DNA of 64,000 nt from Pseudomaricurvus sp. HS19. Its GTDB lineage: Bacteria > Pseudomonadota > Gammaproteobacteria > Pseudomonadales > Cellvibrionaceae. The notes below the pieces were generated by a model. That model saw only the letters and a program-made list of their open reading frames with translations. It had not been told where the DNA came from and did not search any database. The stretch spans positions 372,001 through 436,000 of the forward strand of contig NZ_WVVW01000001.1 in assembly GCF_009857815.1 (NCBI RefSeq), in the 5' to 3' direction. A program made the translations under genes and the position numbers. Below are positions 1-9,045 of the stretch, piece by piece; the stretch's first letter is position 1; each line of letters begins with the position of its first letter.

Positions 1-60
1 CGACGCAGCCACTGAACTAATGTAACGGATTGTGCAGGGATGGATTCTGGGATGGGCAAA

Positions 61-906
61 ATGGCAAACGCCATGACGGTTGACGTGGAAGATTATTTCC
101 AGGTCTCGGCGTTTGAGAACACGATCCACAGGGATCAGTGGGATAGCATACCCTGTCGGGTGGAAGCCAATACTGACAGCATCCTGCAGCTGTTCGATGA
201 AGCCGGCTTGAAAGCGACCTTTTTCGTCCTCGGCTGGGTTGCGGAACGCTATCCGGCTTTGGTGAGAAATATTGTCGACCAGGGCCATGAGCTTGCCAGC
301 CACGGTTATGCCCATAAGCGGGCCCTGCTGCAGACCCGGGATGAGTTTTACCAGGATGTGGGCCGGAGCAAACAGTGTCTTGAGGACATTGGTGGGGTAG
401 AGGTAGTGGGCTATCGTGCGCCCAGCTATTCCATCAGCAAGAAGAACCTCTGGGCGCACGATATACTGGCAGACTGTGGTTACCGTTACAGTTCCAGTGT
501 GGTTCCGGTTAATCACGACCTCTATGGCATACCGGACGCCTCCAGGTTTCCCTACCGGGTGAGCGAAGGTCGCTTGCTGGAGATTCCCATTTCAACCGTT
601 CCTGTCGCCGGCCGTAATTTTAATTGCGGTGGCGGTGGCTGGTTTCGGCTGTTTCCCTACGGTGTCAGCCGCTGGGCAATCCGGCAGGTAAACCGGGCGG
701 ACCGGGCACCGAGTATCTTTTACTTCCATCCCTGGGAGATTGACCCGGAGCAACCCCGGGTCGAAGGTGCGGGTATGAAATCCGTATTCCGGCACTATCT
801 CAACCTGTCCCGGACCATGCCCCGACTGCAGAGGCTGGTGAGGGATTTTGACTGGGTGCCCATGAAAGACGCCTTCAGTGAACATTTGAAACACGATGCC
901 TTGTAG
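61..906 (+). CDS. XrtA-system polysaccharide deacetylase
   Basis: Polysaccharide deacetylase of the NodB fold, of the type attached to exosortase A loci (TIGR03006-like, with a C-terminal DUF3473 region). The catalytic signature is visible: TVDVEDYF at residues 6-13, the metal-binding SHGYAH at 80-85 and RAPSY at 119-123; near the C terminus YFHPWEID is typical of the XrtA subgroup. It probably removes acetyl groups from the exopolysaccharide or a lipid-linked precursor. The start is ambiguous: ATGs lie at 40, 52, 61 and 73. I chose 61 because family members usually begin a few residues before the VDVEDYF motif. It is the first complete gene of the core operon, 23 bases before the FemAB gene; the preceding XrtA genes (sugar transferase, chain-length protein, ATPase) would lie left of the window. 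Confidence 0.93.
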   Translation: MANAMTVDVEDYFQVSAFENTIHRDQWDSIPCRVEANTDSILQLFDEAGLKATFFVLGWVAERYPALVRNIVDQGHELASHGYAHKRALLQTRDEFYQDVGRSKQCLEDIGGVEVVGYRAPSYSISKKNLWAHDILADCGYRYSSSVVPVNHDLYGIPDASRFPYRVSEGRLLEIPISTVPVAGRNFNCGGGGWFRLFPYGVSRWAIRQVNRADRAPSIFYFHPWEIDPEQPRVEGAGMKSVFRHYLNLSRTMPRLQRLVRDFDWVPMKDAFSEHLKHDAL

Positions 907-929
907 CGTCGTGGCGGGATAATTCAATC

Positions 930-1958
930 ATGGCTTCAGAAATTTCAGTATTGGCTGCGGAGGTGTCCCCGGAATGGGATGACTACGTCAACACTCATCC
1001 CGCCGGTACCTTTTTTCATAAATCCGGCTGGCAGTACATCATCACCCAGGCGTTCGGCCACAACTGCTATTACCTGCAAGCCAGAAGTGAAGGGCGGCTG
1101 GAGGGGATACTGCCACTGGCTCATGTCCGCAGCCTGTTGTTCGGTAACAACCTGGTTTCGACACCATTCTGTGTTTACGGCGGTATTCTGGCCAGTAACA
1201 AGGCCGCAGAAAAGGCATTGCGGGAAGCGGCCTGCGACCTGGCCAGGGAGCTGCAGGTGGACAGCCTGGAGTTGCGTAACATCGCTTCCGCAGACTCGGG
1301 CTGGGCGGAGAAGAACCTCTATGTCACCTTCCGCAAGCGTATGCCGGAGTCGGTGGATGAGGTTCTGCCATTCATTCCCAACAAGCAACGGGCAGTGGTT
1401 CGCAAGGGCATCAAAGCCGGCCTGACCTCGGAAGAGGGGTGGCACGGACGGCGGATGTACGACCTCTATGCCGAAAGTTTAAGAAACCTGGGGACTCCGG
1501 TTTTTGGTGCCAGGTATTTCGACATGTTGCGTGACGTGTTTGGTGACGACTGCCGCAGTCTGCTGATCAAGAGCGACGGGCGCGATATCGCCGGGGTTTT
1601 GAGTTTTTACTTCAGGGATCAGGTGCTGCCGTATTACGCCGGCTCCGGATCCGAGACCCGGGCCATGTACGCCCATGCGTTTATGTACGCCGAGCTGATG
1701 AAGAACAGCGTGGAGCAGGGGCTTCACTGGTTTGATTTTGGTCGCAGTAAGGCGGGAACCGGCTCCTACAGCTTCAAAAAGAACTGGGGTTTTGAGCCGG
1801 AGCCACTTCACTACGAATACTTTCTGGTCAAGTCGGACCGCGTGCCAGAGGTAAACCCGATGAACCCCAAGTATCAGCTCTTCATAAAAGCATGGAAGTC
1901 GTTGCCCCTGGCAGTGGCCAACAGGATCGGTCCCATGCTGGCAAAGAGCCTTGGTTGA
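930..1958 (+). CDS. FemAB-like XrtA/PEP-CTERM system protein
   Basis: 342-residue member of the FemAB/GNAT-like superfamily found beside exosortase A (TIGR03019 type). Relatives such as FemA/FemB move aminoacyl groups from aminoacyl-tRNA to peptidoglycan peptides; the substrate in XrtA systems is not established. The C-terminal stretch DFGRSKAGTGSYSFKKNWG and the central acetyltransferase-like fold (residues about 150-300) support the family. The downstream gene begins with GTG immediately after its stop codon, so the two are probably translationally coupled. It may add an amino-acyl group to the polymer or to a sorted protein, but this is inference. Confidence 0.88.
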   Translation: MASEISVLAAEVSPEWDDYVNTHPAGTFFHKSGWQYIITQAFGHNCYYLQARSEGRLEGILPLAHVRSLLFGNNLVSTPFCVYGGILASNKAAEKALREAACDLARELQVDSLELRNIASADSGWAEKNLYVTFRKRMPESVDEVLPFIPNKQRAVVRKGIKAGLTSEEGWHGRRMYDLYAESLRNLGTPVFGARYFDMLRDVFGDDCRSLLIKSDGRDIAGVLSFYFRDQVLPYYAGSGSETRAMYAHAFMYAELMKNSVEQGLHWFDFGRSKAGTGSYSFKKNWGFEPEPLHYEYFLVKSDRVPEVNPMNPKYQLFIKAWKSLPLAVANRIGPMLAKSLG

Positions 1959-3185
1959 GTGAGTGATTCGGATACGGTTATGACCAAGCCCGGGCTGCTA
2001 TTTCTGGCACACAGGATTCCCTATCCACCGGATAAGGGCGACAAAATCCGTTCCTACAACCTTCTCCGGTTTTTGTCCCGCAGCTATGACATACACCTGG
2101 GCGCTTTTGTGGACGACGAGGCGGATTGGCAGTACCGGGATACGCTCATGGGTATCTGCAAGTCGGTAAAACTGGTGGCGCTACATCCCGGTATGGCGCG
2201 GATCAGGAGTCTGGTGGGATTACTAACGGGGGAGGCATTGTCCCTGCCGTACTACCGGTCGCCAGTGATGTCTGCCTGGGTTGACGACGTTATCGGGCGG
2301 GAAAAGCCGGGTGCTGTTGTGGTGTTTTCCTCCACCATGGAGCAGTACGTCATGCACAATGAGCACGTCTGGAAACGTCGCCTGATCGATTTTGTGGATA
2401 TGGATTCTGACAAGTGGCGGCAATACGCCGACTCCGTCAAGGGGCCGATGAAGTACGTCTATCGGCGCGAGGCTCGCTATTTGCTGAGCTACGAGCAGAG
2501 CCTGGTTGGACGATTTGACTACAGCTTTTTCGTGTCAGAGGCAGAAGCGGATACTTTTTTGAAGGCACACCCCGGTGGTGGTGAAAGTGTGGGCTTCTAC
2601 AATAACGGTGTTGATTCAGGCTACTTCACCCCTGAGTTTGAGTGTCGCTCGCCCTACAATCGGTCGCACAAGGTTCTGGTTTTTACGGGAGCCATGGATT
2701 ACTGGCCCAATGCCGATGCGGTGGTCTGGTTTGCCCGTGAGGTACTCCCCAAAATCCTTGCCCGGGATCCTGACTGGAAATTCTATATCGTCGGGCGTAA
2801 CCCGGACCGACGGGTACAGGAGTTGGCTGAGCTGAAAGGTGTTGTGGTGACGGGCTCCGTTGATGATGTTCGTCCCTACATCAAGCATGCCTGCATCGCT
2901 GTTGCGCCCATGCGCATCGCCAGAGGTGTTCAGAACAAGGTGCTCGAAGCCATGGCCATGGCCAGGCCTGTTCTGGTTTCGCCGCTGGGGCTTGAAGGTA
3001 TCAAGGTGGCCGCGGATGAATTGATGATCGCCGATCAGCCCGATGAGTACGTAAGACAGGTGCTGGGGCTGGGTAAAGAAGCTGCAAGTGAAATGGGACG
3101 TTCGGCGCGGCAGCGCATACTCAGCGACTTTGGTTGGGATGCGGCGTTGCAACCGGTTGCCCGACGCCTTGAGTCAGCAGCCTGA
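1959..3185 (+). CDS. XrtA-system glycosyltransferase, TIGR03087 type
   Basis: Family-4 (GT-B fold) glycosyltransferase of the XrtA-specific TIGR03087 group, 408 residues. The N terminus LLFLAHRIPYPPDKGDKIRS is highly characteristic, and the C-terminal nucleotide-sugar site contains ARGVQNKVLEAMAMARPV (the E-x7-E region). It should transfer a sugar from a nucleotide donor to the lipid-linked repeat unit at the cytoplasmic face of the membrane. The start is GTG, abutting the stop of the FemAB gene with no gap; the ATG at 1980 (reading MTKPGL) is an alternative. Exosortase A follows after 17 bases. Confidence 0.93.
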   Translation: MSDSDTVMTKPGLLFLAHRIPYPPDKGDKIRSYNLLRFLSRSYDIHLGAFVDDEADWQYRDTLMGICKSVKLVALHPGMARIRSLVGLLTGEALSLPYYRSPVMSAWVDDVIGREKPGAVVVFSSTMEQYVMHNEHVWKRRLIDFVDMDSDKWRQYADSVKGPMKYVYRREARYLLSYEQSLVGRFDYSFFVSEAEADTFLKAHPGGGESVGFYNNGVDSGYFTPEFECRSPYNRSHKVLVFTGAMDYWPNADAVVWFAREVLPKILARDPDWKFYIVGRNPDRRVQELAELKGVVVTGSVDDVRPYIKHACIAVAPMRIARGVQNKVLEAMAMARPVLVSPLGLEGIKVAADELMIADQPDEYVRQVLGLGKEAASEMGRSARQRILSDFGWDAALQPVARRLESAA

Positions 3186-3202
3186 AGGGCGATGGTAGAG
3201 CT

Positions 3203-4792
3203 ATGGATGCTGGAAACCTCAAGGTCGAAATGAATCGCTCCATGTTGGCAAGGCATTGGACCCTGTCGCTGATTGTTCTCGGTGTCGCGGTACTGTTGCT
3301 GGCCTACGGCTTCTATACCTCCATCGCTTCCATGGTGGATATCTGGATTCGCTCAGAAACCTACACCCATGGCTTTATCATACTGCCGTTAAGCCTGTGG
3401 CTGGTATGGCGTAAACGTGAAGAGCTGAAGGTACGACATCCAGGCCCCACACTGTTAGCTGTCCCGCCCTTGCTGGGCTGCGGACTTATCTGGTTGCTGG
3501 GCACGTTGGTGGACGTGTTGGTAGTACAGCAGTTCGCGGTGGTGATGATACTGATCTGTACGGTTTGGGGTGTCCTTGGTAACAGGATTGCTGCCAGTCT
3601 GTGGTTCCCCCTGCTGTTTCTCCTGTTTATGGTGCCGGCGGGGGAGGGTGTCGTTCCCCCAATGATGGAGCTGACGGCCAGCAGCACTGTCTGGATGGTG
3701 AAGCTGTCCGGTATACCGGTCTACCGTGAAGGCATGTTTTTCTCGCTTCCCAGTGGCGATTGGTCAGTGGTAGAGGCGTGCAGCGGTGTCCGCTACCTGA
3801 TCGCGTCTATGACTCTGGGCTGCCTGTACGCCTACCTGAATTACCAGGCCTGGCAGAAGAGGCTGGTGTTCGTTGTTATCTCAGCTGTCGTGCCCATCAT
3901 CGCCAACATCCTGAGGGCTTACATGATTGTGATGTTGGGTCACTGGAGTGATATGACGGTGGCCGTTGGGGTCGACCACCTTCTCTATGGCTGGATCTTT
4001 TTTGGTCTGGTGATTTTCCTGCTCTTCTGGTGCGGCAGCTATTTTGTCGACCCGCTTGCTGCCAGCGAACCTGTGCAAGCAGCGGGGGATCAAGGTTCCG
4101 TTGCGCATGCCAGCCTGCCGTTTGGTGTCAGCCCGGGCCAGGCCATGACGCTGGTTGCCGTACTGGCATCGGCGCTGTATGCCCCTCTGTTAATACCCGC
4201 ACAGGATGCCAAGGTTACCGGGGTGGCGGCAATCGCGTTGGAAAGCCCCCGGCTCCCGGCAAACTGGCAACAGTCAGATGTTGCAGGCTCCATGTGGCGA
4301 CCCATCATCGTCGGTGAAGACCGCAAGCTGGAGTTGGCCGTTAACGGCGAGGACCTTGGCGAACCGGTGTTGCTGTATGTCTACCAATATCTCAGTCAGC
4401 GTCAGGATGCGGAATTGATCAGCGCCAATAACCGTTTCACGATCCCGCGCAACCCCTGGCGGGTGGTAGAGGCTCGCCGGCCAACGGTTGCACTCTCCGG
4501 TCGTGACGTAAAGGTTGAGGAAGTGGTAATGCAGTTGGGCGTCGATTCCTGGCGGGTGTGGAAGGTTTACCGCCTGGGTAACTTTTACACAGCCAACGAT
4601 TATGTGGGGAAATTGGCTCAGGCGCTGAACAGCCTGCTACTGCATCGCCGCGACGGCGCCATTGTGTTTGTGTTGACGCCACGGTCTGAAGTTGCTGGCG
4701 AAGATACACAACGTCTGCAGCGTTTCCTGCAGGCGTTATCGGTACCACTTGAGCAAGTGCTGGACGCCTGGCAAGTTGAGGGTGAATCATGA
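3203..4792 (+). CDS. xrtA: Exosortase A fused to an EpsI domain
   Basis: Polytopic membrane transpeptidase-like sorting enzyme that recognises C-terminal PEP-CTERM signals and couples protein export to exopolysaccharide production. The three conserved active-site residues are in place: Cys193 in EACSGVRYL, Arg238 in NILRAYMIV and His259 in GVDHLLYGW, each in or beside a hydrophobic helix. From about residue 330 a soluble EpsI-type (DUF3485) domain follows, with LYVYQYLSQR and NRFTIPRNPWR. Exosortase plus EpsI in one chain is usual for XrtA. ATG at 3203 is used; ATG at 3230, with AAGG just upstream, is equally plausible. The stop overlaps the next start by 4 bases (ATGA). Confidence 0.96.
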   Translation: MDAGNLKVEMNRSMLARHWTLSLIVLGVAVLLLAYGFYTSIASMVDIWIRSETYTHGFIILPLSLWLVWRKREELKVRHPGPTLLAVPPLLGCGLIWLLGTLVDVLVVQQFAVVMILICTVWGVLGNRIAASLWFPLLFLLFMVPAGEGVVPPMMELTASSTVWMVKLSGIPVYREGMFFSLPSGDWSVVEACSGVRYLIASMTLGCLYAYLNYQAWQKRLVFVVISAVVPIIANILRAYMIVMLGHWSDMTVAVGVDHLLYGWIFFGLVIFLLFWCGSYFVDPLAASEPVQAAGDQGSVAHASLPFGVSPGQAMTLVAVLASALYAPLLIPAQDAKVTGVAAIALESPRLPANWQQSDVAGSMWRPIIVGEDRKLELAVNGEDLGEPVLLYVYQYLSQRQDAELISANNRFTIPRNPWRVVEARRPTVALSGRDVKVEEVVMQLGVDSWRVWKVYRLGNFYTANDYVGKLAQALNSLLLHRRDGAIVFVLTPRSEVAGEDTQRLQRFLQALSVPLEQVLDAWQVEGES

Positions 4793-5937
4793 GCCAGGCG
4801 CCGCTGGTTATACACATTATTCATTCCCTTGGCGCCGGAGGCATGGAAAACGGTCTGGTGAATATCATCAACCGTATGCCGGCGGACCGGTATCGCCACG
4901 GCATTATCTGCCTGACCCGGTCCGGGGAGTTTGCCAGCCGGATTGAACGCCCCGACGTGCAGATCCATGAAATCCATCAGCGGCCCGGTCACGACCTCGC
5001 CGCCTACTGGCGGTTGTGGAAATTGCTCTACCGGCTGAAGCCGGCCATCGTGCACACCCGTAACCTGTCCGCCCTGGAGATGCAGCTGGTGGCAGCCATG
5101 GTTCCCGGGGTCCGCCGCTTGCACGGGGAACACGGGCGGGATATCTACGATCTGGAAGGCAAGAACAGAAAGTACAACCTGCTGCGGCAATTCATGTCCC
5201 GGGTGGTGCAGCACTATATCTGCGTGAGCCGGGATCTGGAGCAGTGGCTGCATACCACCATCGGTGTGCCAGCGGCCAAAGTCTCCCAGATCTATAACGG
5301 CGTTGATGGGGATCGCTTTGGTGAGGCTTCGGTAGTGGCAGGCGTAGCTGACTTTCCGGCCGCCTGGAATATGCCGGATGCTGTTATTGCCGGCAGTGTA
5401 GGGCGGCTGGTGGAGGTAAAGAACCAGGCCTCCATGCTGCAGGCGCTGGCGTTGATAAGGGATCGCGACCCCATACTGTTTGCCCGCCTGAAGCTGGTAT
5501 TGGTGGGTGATGGGCCGTTACGGGCCGAACTGGAAGCGTTGTGTGCAAAGCTCGGGCTTGAACAGAATCTGTGGCTGGCCGGAAACCGCGACGACGTGGC
5601 GGACTTGCTGGGCAAGATGGATTTTTTCATGCTGCCATCCCTGGGGGAGGGGATCTCTAACACCATACTGGAAGCGATGGCGATGAAACTGCCGGTTATT
5701 GCCACCGCGGTGGGTGGTAATGTGGAGCTGGTGGAGGATGGTGTGAACGGCCTGTTGGTACCGGTGGCGTCGGATGCGGTGCTGGCGGATGCCATGATGA
5801 AGCTGGCGGAGAGCCCTGAGCTGCGTGAGGAAATGGGTGAAAACGGGTATCAGATGGTGGGCAGCCAATTCCAGTGGCCGGTCACTGTCAATCATTATAT
5901 GGCGGTCTATGACCGCCTGTTACAACAAGCTGTGTAA
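4789..5937 (+). CDS. XrtA-system glycosyltransferase, TIGR03088 type
   Basis: GT4 family glycosyltransferase, 382 residues, of the TIGR03088 group that sits directly after exosortase A in many loci. The N-terminal IHIIHSLGAGGMENGLVNII is the acceptor-domain signature, and SLGEGISNTILEAMAMKLPV holds the donor-site E-x7-E. It overlaps the xrtA stop by four bases, indicating translational coupling. It should extend the lipid-linked exopolysaccharide precursor; the sugar specificity cannot be read from the sequence. Confidence 0.93.
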   Translation: MSQAPLVIHIIHSLGAGGMENGLVNIINRMPADRYRHGIICLTRSGEFASRIERPDVQIHEIHQRPGHDLAAYWRLWKLLYRLKPAIVHTRNLSALEMQLVAAMVPGVRRLHGEHGRDIYDLEGKNRKYNLLRQFMSRVVQHYICVSRDLEQWLHTTIGVPAAKVSQIYNGVDGDRFGEASVVAGVADFPAAWNMPDAVIAGSVGRLVEVKNQASMLQALALIRDRDPILFARLKLVLVGDGPLRAELEALCAKLGLEQNLWLAGNRDDVADLLGKMDFFMLPSLGEGISNTILEAMAMKLPVIATAVGGNVELVEDGVNGLLVPVASDAVLADAMMKLAESPELREEMGENGYQMVGSQFQWPVTVNHYMAVYDRLLQQAV

Positions 5938-5954
5938 TCCGGGGGCAGTAAACA

Positions 5955-7853
5955 GTGTGCGGTATTGCGGGAATTTTCGACAGGACAGGCTTCAGGGATT
6001 TCGACCCGGATCTGTTGGCGACCATGAACCAGACCCAGTTCCACCGGGGCCCTGACGAGGGTGGACAATTTTTGCTGCCGGGTGTGGCGCTGGCGCACCG
6101 GCGCCTCTCGATCATAGATCTGTCATCCGGCCAGCAACCGATGCACTCTGCCAACGGTGATATTACCGTGGTGTTCAACGGTGAAATTTACAATTTCCCG
6201 GATCTCACCGAGCAGCTGAAAGCCCGGGGATACCAGTTCCGCACCCACTGCGATACAGAAGTGATTCTGTATGCGTGGCAGGAGTGGGGTGAGGAGTGCG
6301 TAAGCCATTTCCGCGGTATGTTTGCCTTTGCCATCTATGACCACAGGCAGGAGTGTCTGTTTCTGGCTCGTGATCGCCTCGGGATCAAACCGCTGTACTA
6401 TGCCGCATTGGCCGACGGCAGCTTTATTTTCGGTTCCGAGTTGAAAGTGCTCAAGCCCTATCCTGGTCTCTCCCGCAAAGCGGATTATCAGGCGGTGGAG
6501 GACTATTTTGCCCTTGGCTACATCCCCGAGCCTCGCACCATCTTTCAGGCCGTGCGCAAGCTCGAGCCTGGCCACTCCCTGCTTTTGAGGAAGAACCAGC
6601 CGCTACCGAAATCCCGGGAGTACTGGGATGTTGAGTTTACCGGCGCCGCCGTGGGTGACATATCGCAGTGGCAGGAGGAGTTGGTGGAGCGCATGCGGGA
6701 AGCTGTGCGCATTCGCATGGTGGCGGAAGTCCCCCTGGGGGCGTTCCTCTCCGGCGGGGTGGATTCCAGCGCGGTGGTAGCCATGATGGCGCAGCTCTCC
6801 AGCGACCCGGTCAATACCTGTGCCATCGGCTTTGACGTTAAACAGTTTAACGAAACCGAGTTTGCCACCATGGTGGCGGAACGCTACCACACCAATCACC
6901 ACGAAGAGGTGGTGAGCAGTGATGACTTTGACCTGTTGGATCAACTGGCCGACCTCTACGACGAGCCGTTTGCCGACAGTTCGGCGATTCCGACTTACCG
7001 GGTCTGTGAACTGGCGAAAAAGCGCGTAACCGTTGCCCTGTCCGGCGATGGTGGCGATGAGAACTTTGCCGGCTACCGTCGCTATCGCTGGCACATGAAC
7101 GAAGAGCAGCTGCGCACGCGTATCCCCTATGGTATCCGGCGCCCGCTGTTTGGGGCCCTGGGGGAGATCTACCCCAAGCTGGACTGGGCACCCAGGGTAT
7201 TGCGGGCCAAGAGCACCCTGCAGTCACTGGCACGGGATGCGGTAGGCGCCTATATGCATACCGTATCCATCACCACCGACGACCAGCGCCGGCGACTGTT
7301 TACCGCGCAAATGAAAAGTGAGTTGCAATCCTACGCCGCGATTGAGAATTTCCATGCACACCTGGAGCGCAAGCCGATAGAGGACCCGCTCTCCATGATT
7401 CAGTACCTGGACCTGAAAACCTACCTGCCGGGGGATATCCTCACCAAGGTCGACCGGGCCAGCATGGCCCATGCGCTCGAAGTGCGGGTACCACTGCTGG
7501 ATCATAAATTTGTGGAGTGGATCGCCACCTTGCCATCTGATGTGAAGTTGCAGGGCCAGGAGGGTAAGTACGTCTTCAAGAAGGCCCTGGAATCCCACCT
7601 GCCGGACGACGTACTCTATCGCGCCAAGATGGGTTTTGGTGTGCCTTTGGCCAACTGGTTCAGGGGGCCGCTGCAGGAGCGGGTTCGCGCTCTGCTCTAC
7701 AGCGAAGTCCTGATCGGCAGCGGTCTGTTCAGCCGTTACTACATTGAACATGTGGTCGAACAGCATATTGCCGGACTGCGGGAATACAGTGCCCTGATCT
7801 GGGCGTTACTGATGTTTGATGCCTGTGCCCGCAAACTGGAGCTGGAGTTGTGA
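5955..7853 (+). CDS. XrtA-system amidotransferase (asparagine-synthase type)
   Basis: 632-residue class II glutamine amidotransferase with an asparagine synthetase domain (TIGR03108-like). Here the glutaminase half is complete: Cys follows the initiator (CGIAGIFD), with HRGPDEGG, FNGEIYNF and the usual downstream residues. The synthetase half has the ATP pyrophosphatase loop SGGVDSSA and SGDGGDENFAGY. It should form an amide on a sugar acid or amino-acid precursor of the polymer using glutamine-derived ammonia; the true acceptor is unknown. The start is GTG, required so that Cys lands at position 2. Contrast the paralogue at 26333-28180, where this Cys is missing. Confidence 0.94.
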   Translation: MCGIAGIFDRTGFRDFDPDLLATMNQTQFHRGPDEGGQFLLPGVALAHRRLSIIDLSSGQQPMHSANGDITVVFNGEIYNFPDLTEQLKARGYQFRTHCDTEVILYAWQEWGEECVSHFRGMFAFAIYDHRQECLFLARDRLGIKPLYYAALADGSFIFGSELKVLKPYPGLSRKADYQAVEDYFALGYIPEPRTIFQAVRKLEPGHSLLLRKNQPLPKSREYWDVEFTGAAVGDISQWQEELVERMREAVRIRMVAEVPLGAFLSGGVDSSAVVAMMAQLSSDPVNTCAIGFDVKQFNETEFATMVAERYHTNHHEEVVSSDDFDLLDQLADLYDEPFADSSAIPTYRVCELAKKRVTVALSGDGGDENFAGYRRYRWHMNEEQLRTRIPYGIRRPLFGALGEIYPKLDWAPRVLRAKSTLQSLARDAVGAYMHTVSITTDDQRRRLFTAQMKSELQSYAAIENFHAHLERKPIEDPLSMIQYLDLKTYLPGDILTKVDRASMAHALEVRVPLLDHKFVEWIATLPSDVKLQGQEGKYVFKKALESHLPDDVLYRAKMGFGVPLANWFRGPLQERVRALLYSEVLIGSGLFSRYYIEHVVEQHIAGLREYSALIWALLMFDACARKLELEL

Positions 7854-7863
7854 GGCCGCAAGG

Positions 7864-9045
7864 ATGGTAAGCCTGCTGGTGATCTCAACCCTGTTCCCCA
7901 ATGCCGTTCAGCAACGGCACGGCATTTTTGTGGAAACCCGCTTGCAGCATCTGCTCGAGCGGGGGACGACGCGGGCCGTGGTGATTGCTCCCGTGCCCTG
8001 GTATCCCTTCAGCGACACCCGCTCCGGCAAGTACGTCCAGTCTTCACGTATTGCCCATCTGGAAGAGCGTCATGGTGTGCAGGTCTGGCATCCGCGCTAT
8101 CTGGCCGTGCCGGGGTTGGGTCTCTACCTGAATCCGTGGTTTTTGTGGCTGTCGGTGTTTTGGCAAACCCTGCGGTTGTTACTGCGGGGCCAGCGTTTTG
8201 ATGTGGTGGACGGTCACTACTATTACCCGGATGGTATCGCCGCAGCGCTCACCGCTCGTTTATTGCGCCTGCCCTACACCATTACTGCACGTGGTACCGA
8301 TATTAACCTGATTCCGGATTACAAAATTCCCCGCTGGTTAATCCTCTGGGCTGCCAAAGGCGCAGCGCGTTCCATCACCGTATGCCGGGCATTAAAGGAG
8401 CAGATGGTGGAGCTGGGGGCGATGGAAGGGCGCATCGAAGTGTTGCGTAACGGCGTAGACCTGAACCTATTCAGCCCTCTGGATCGTCCTCTCTGCCGCA
8501 ACAAATTTGGTATCGACTGCAAGGCCCTGGTTTCCATAGGACACCTGATCGAGCGTAAGGGACACCACCTGGTTATTGAGGCGATGAAGGAGTTGCCTGA
8601 TTACCAACTGCTGATCGCCGGTGACGGGGAGATGGAAACGGAGCTTCGCGCCCAGGCCCTGCAGGCGGGGGTGAGTGATCGGGTTAGCTTTCTTGGCGCT
8701 TTGTCCCAGCCTGAGCTGGCGGAGCTCTATAGCGCTGCTGATGCGCTGGTGCTGGCCTCCAGTCGTGAGGGTTGGGCCAATGTGCTGCTGGAGTCCATGG
8801 CTTGTGGATGTCCAGTGGTGGCGACATCAATCTGGGGTACACCTGAAGTGGTGGCGGAACCGGCAGCCGGTGTACTGGTAGCTGAGAGAAGCCCGGCTGC
8901 CATCGCGCAGGGTGTACGGGATCTGTTCGCCCATTACCCCTCGCGCGAGTCTACCCGTCAGTACGCGGAGCGCTTCTCCTGGCAGGAGACCGTTGACCGG
9001 CTGGAGTCCCTGTTTGATGAAATCGGCACGGGGAGGGCTGCCTGA
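7864..9045 (+). CDS. Glycosyltransferase, GT4 family
   Basis: Family-4 glycosyltransferase, 393 residues. The N-terminal half carries LFPNAVQQRHGIFVETRLQ, a typical opening for exopolysaccharide GT4 enzymes; the C-terminal Rossmann domain has SIGHLIERKGHHLVIEAM and SREGWANVLLESMACGCPVV (donor-binding E-x7-E). I chose ATG 7864 because translation then starts at the first beta strand (MVSLLVIS) and GAGG lies about 9 bases upstream; a longer reading would overlap the amidotransferase gene. The next gene starts immediately after its stop. Likely adds one residue of the repeat unit; donor and linkage cannot be assigned. Confidence 0.9.
   Translation: MVSLLVISTLFPNAVQQRHGIFVETRLQHLLERGTTRAVVIAPVPWYPFSDTRSGKYVQSSRIAHLEERHGVQVWHPRYLAVPGLGLYLNPWFLWLSVFWQTLRLLLRGQRFDVVDGHYYYPDGIAAALTARLLRLPYTITARGTDINLIPDYKIPRWLILWAAKGAARSITVCRALKEQMVELGAMEGRIEVLRNGVDLNLFSPLDRPLCRNKFGIDCKALVSIGHLIERKGHHLVIEAMKELPDYQLLIAGDGEMETELRAQALQAGVSDRVSFLGALSQPELAELYSAADALVLASSREGWANVLLESMACGCPVVATSIWGTPEVVAEPAAGVLVAERSPAAIAQGVRDLFAHYPSRESTRQYAERFSWQETVDRLESLFDEIGTGRAA

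Noticed and set aside
1-60. Tail of an upstream gene
   Set aside because: All three forward frames stop within the first 25 bases, so the end of a previous gene may be here but its frame cannot be chosen.
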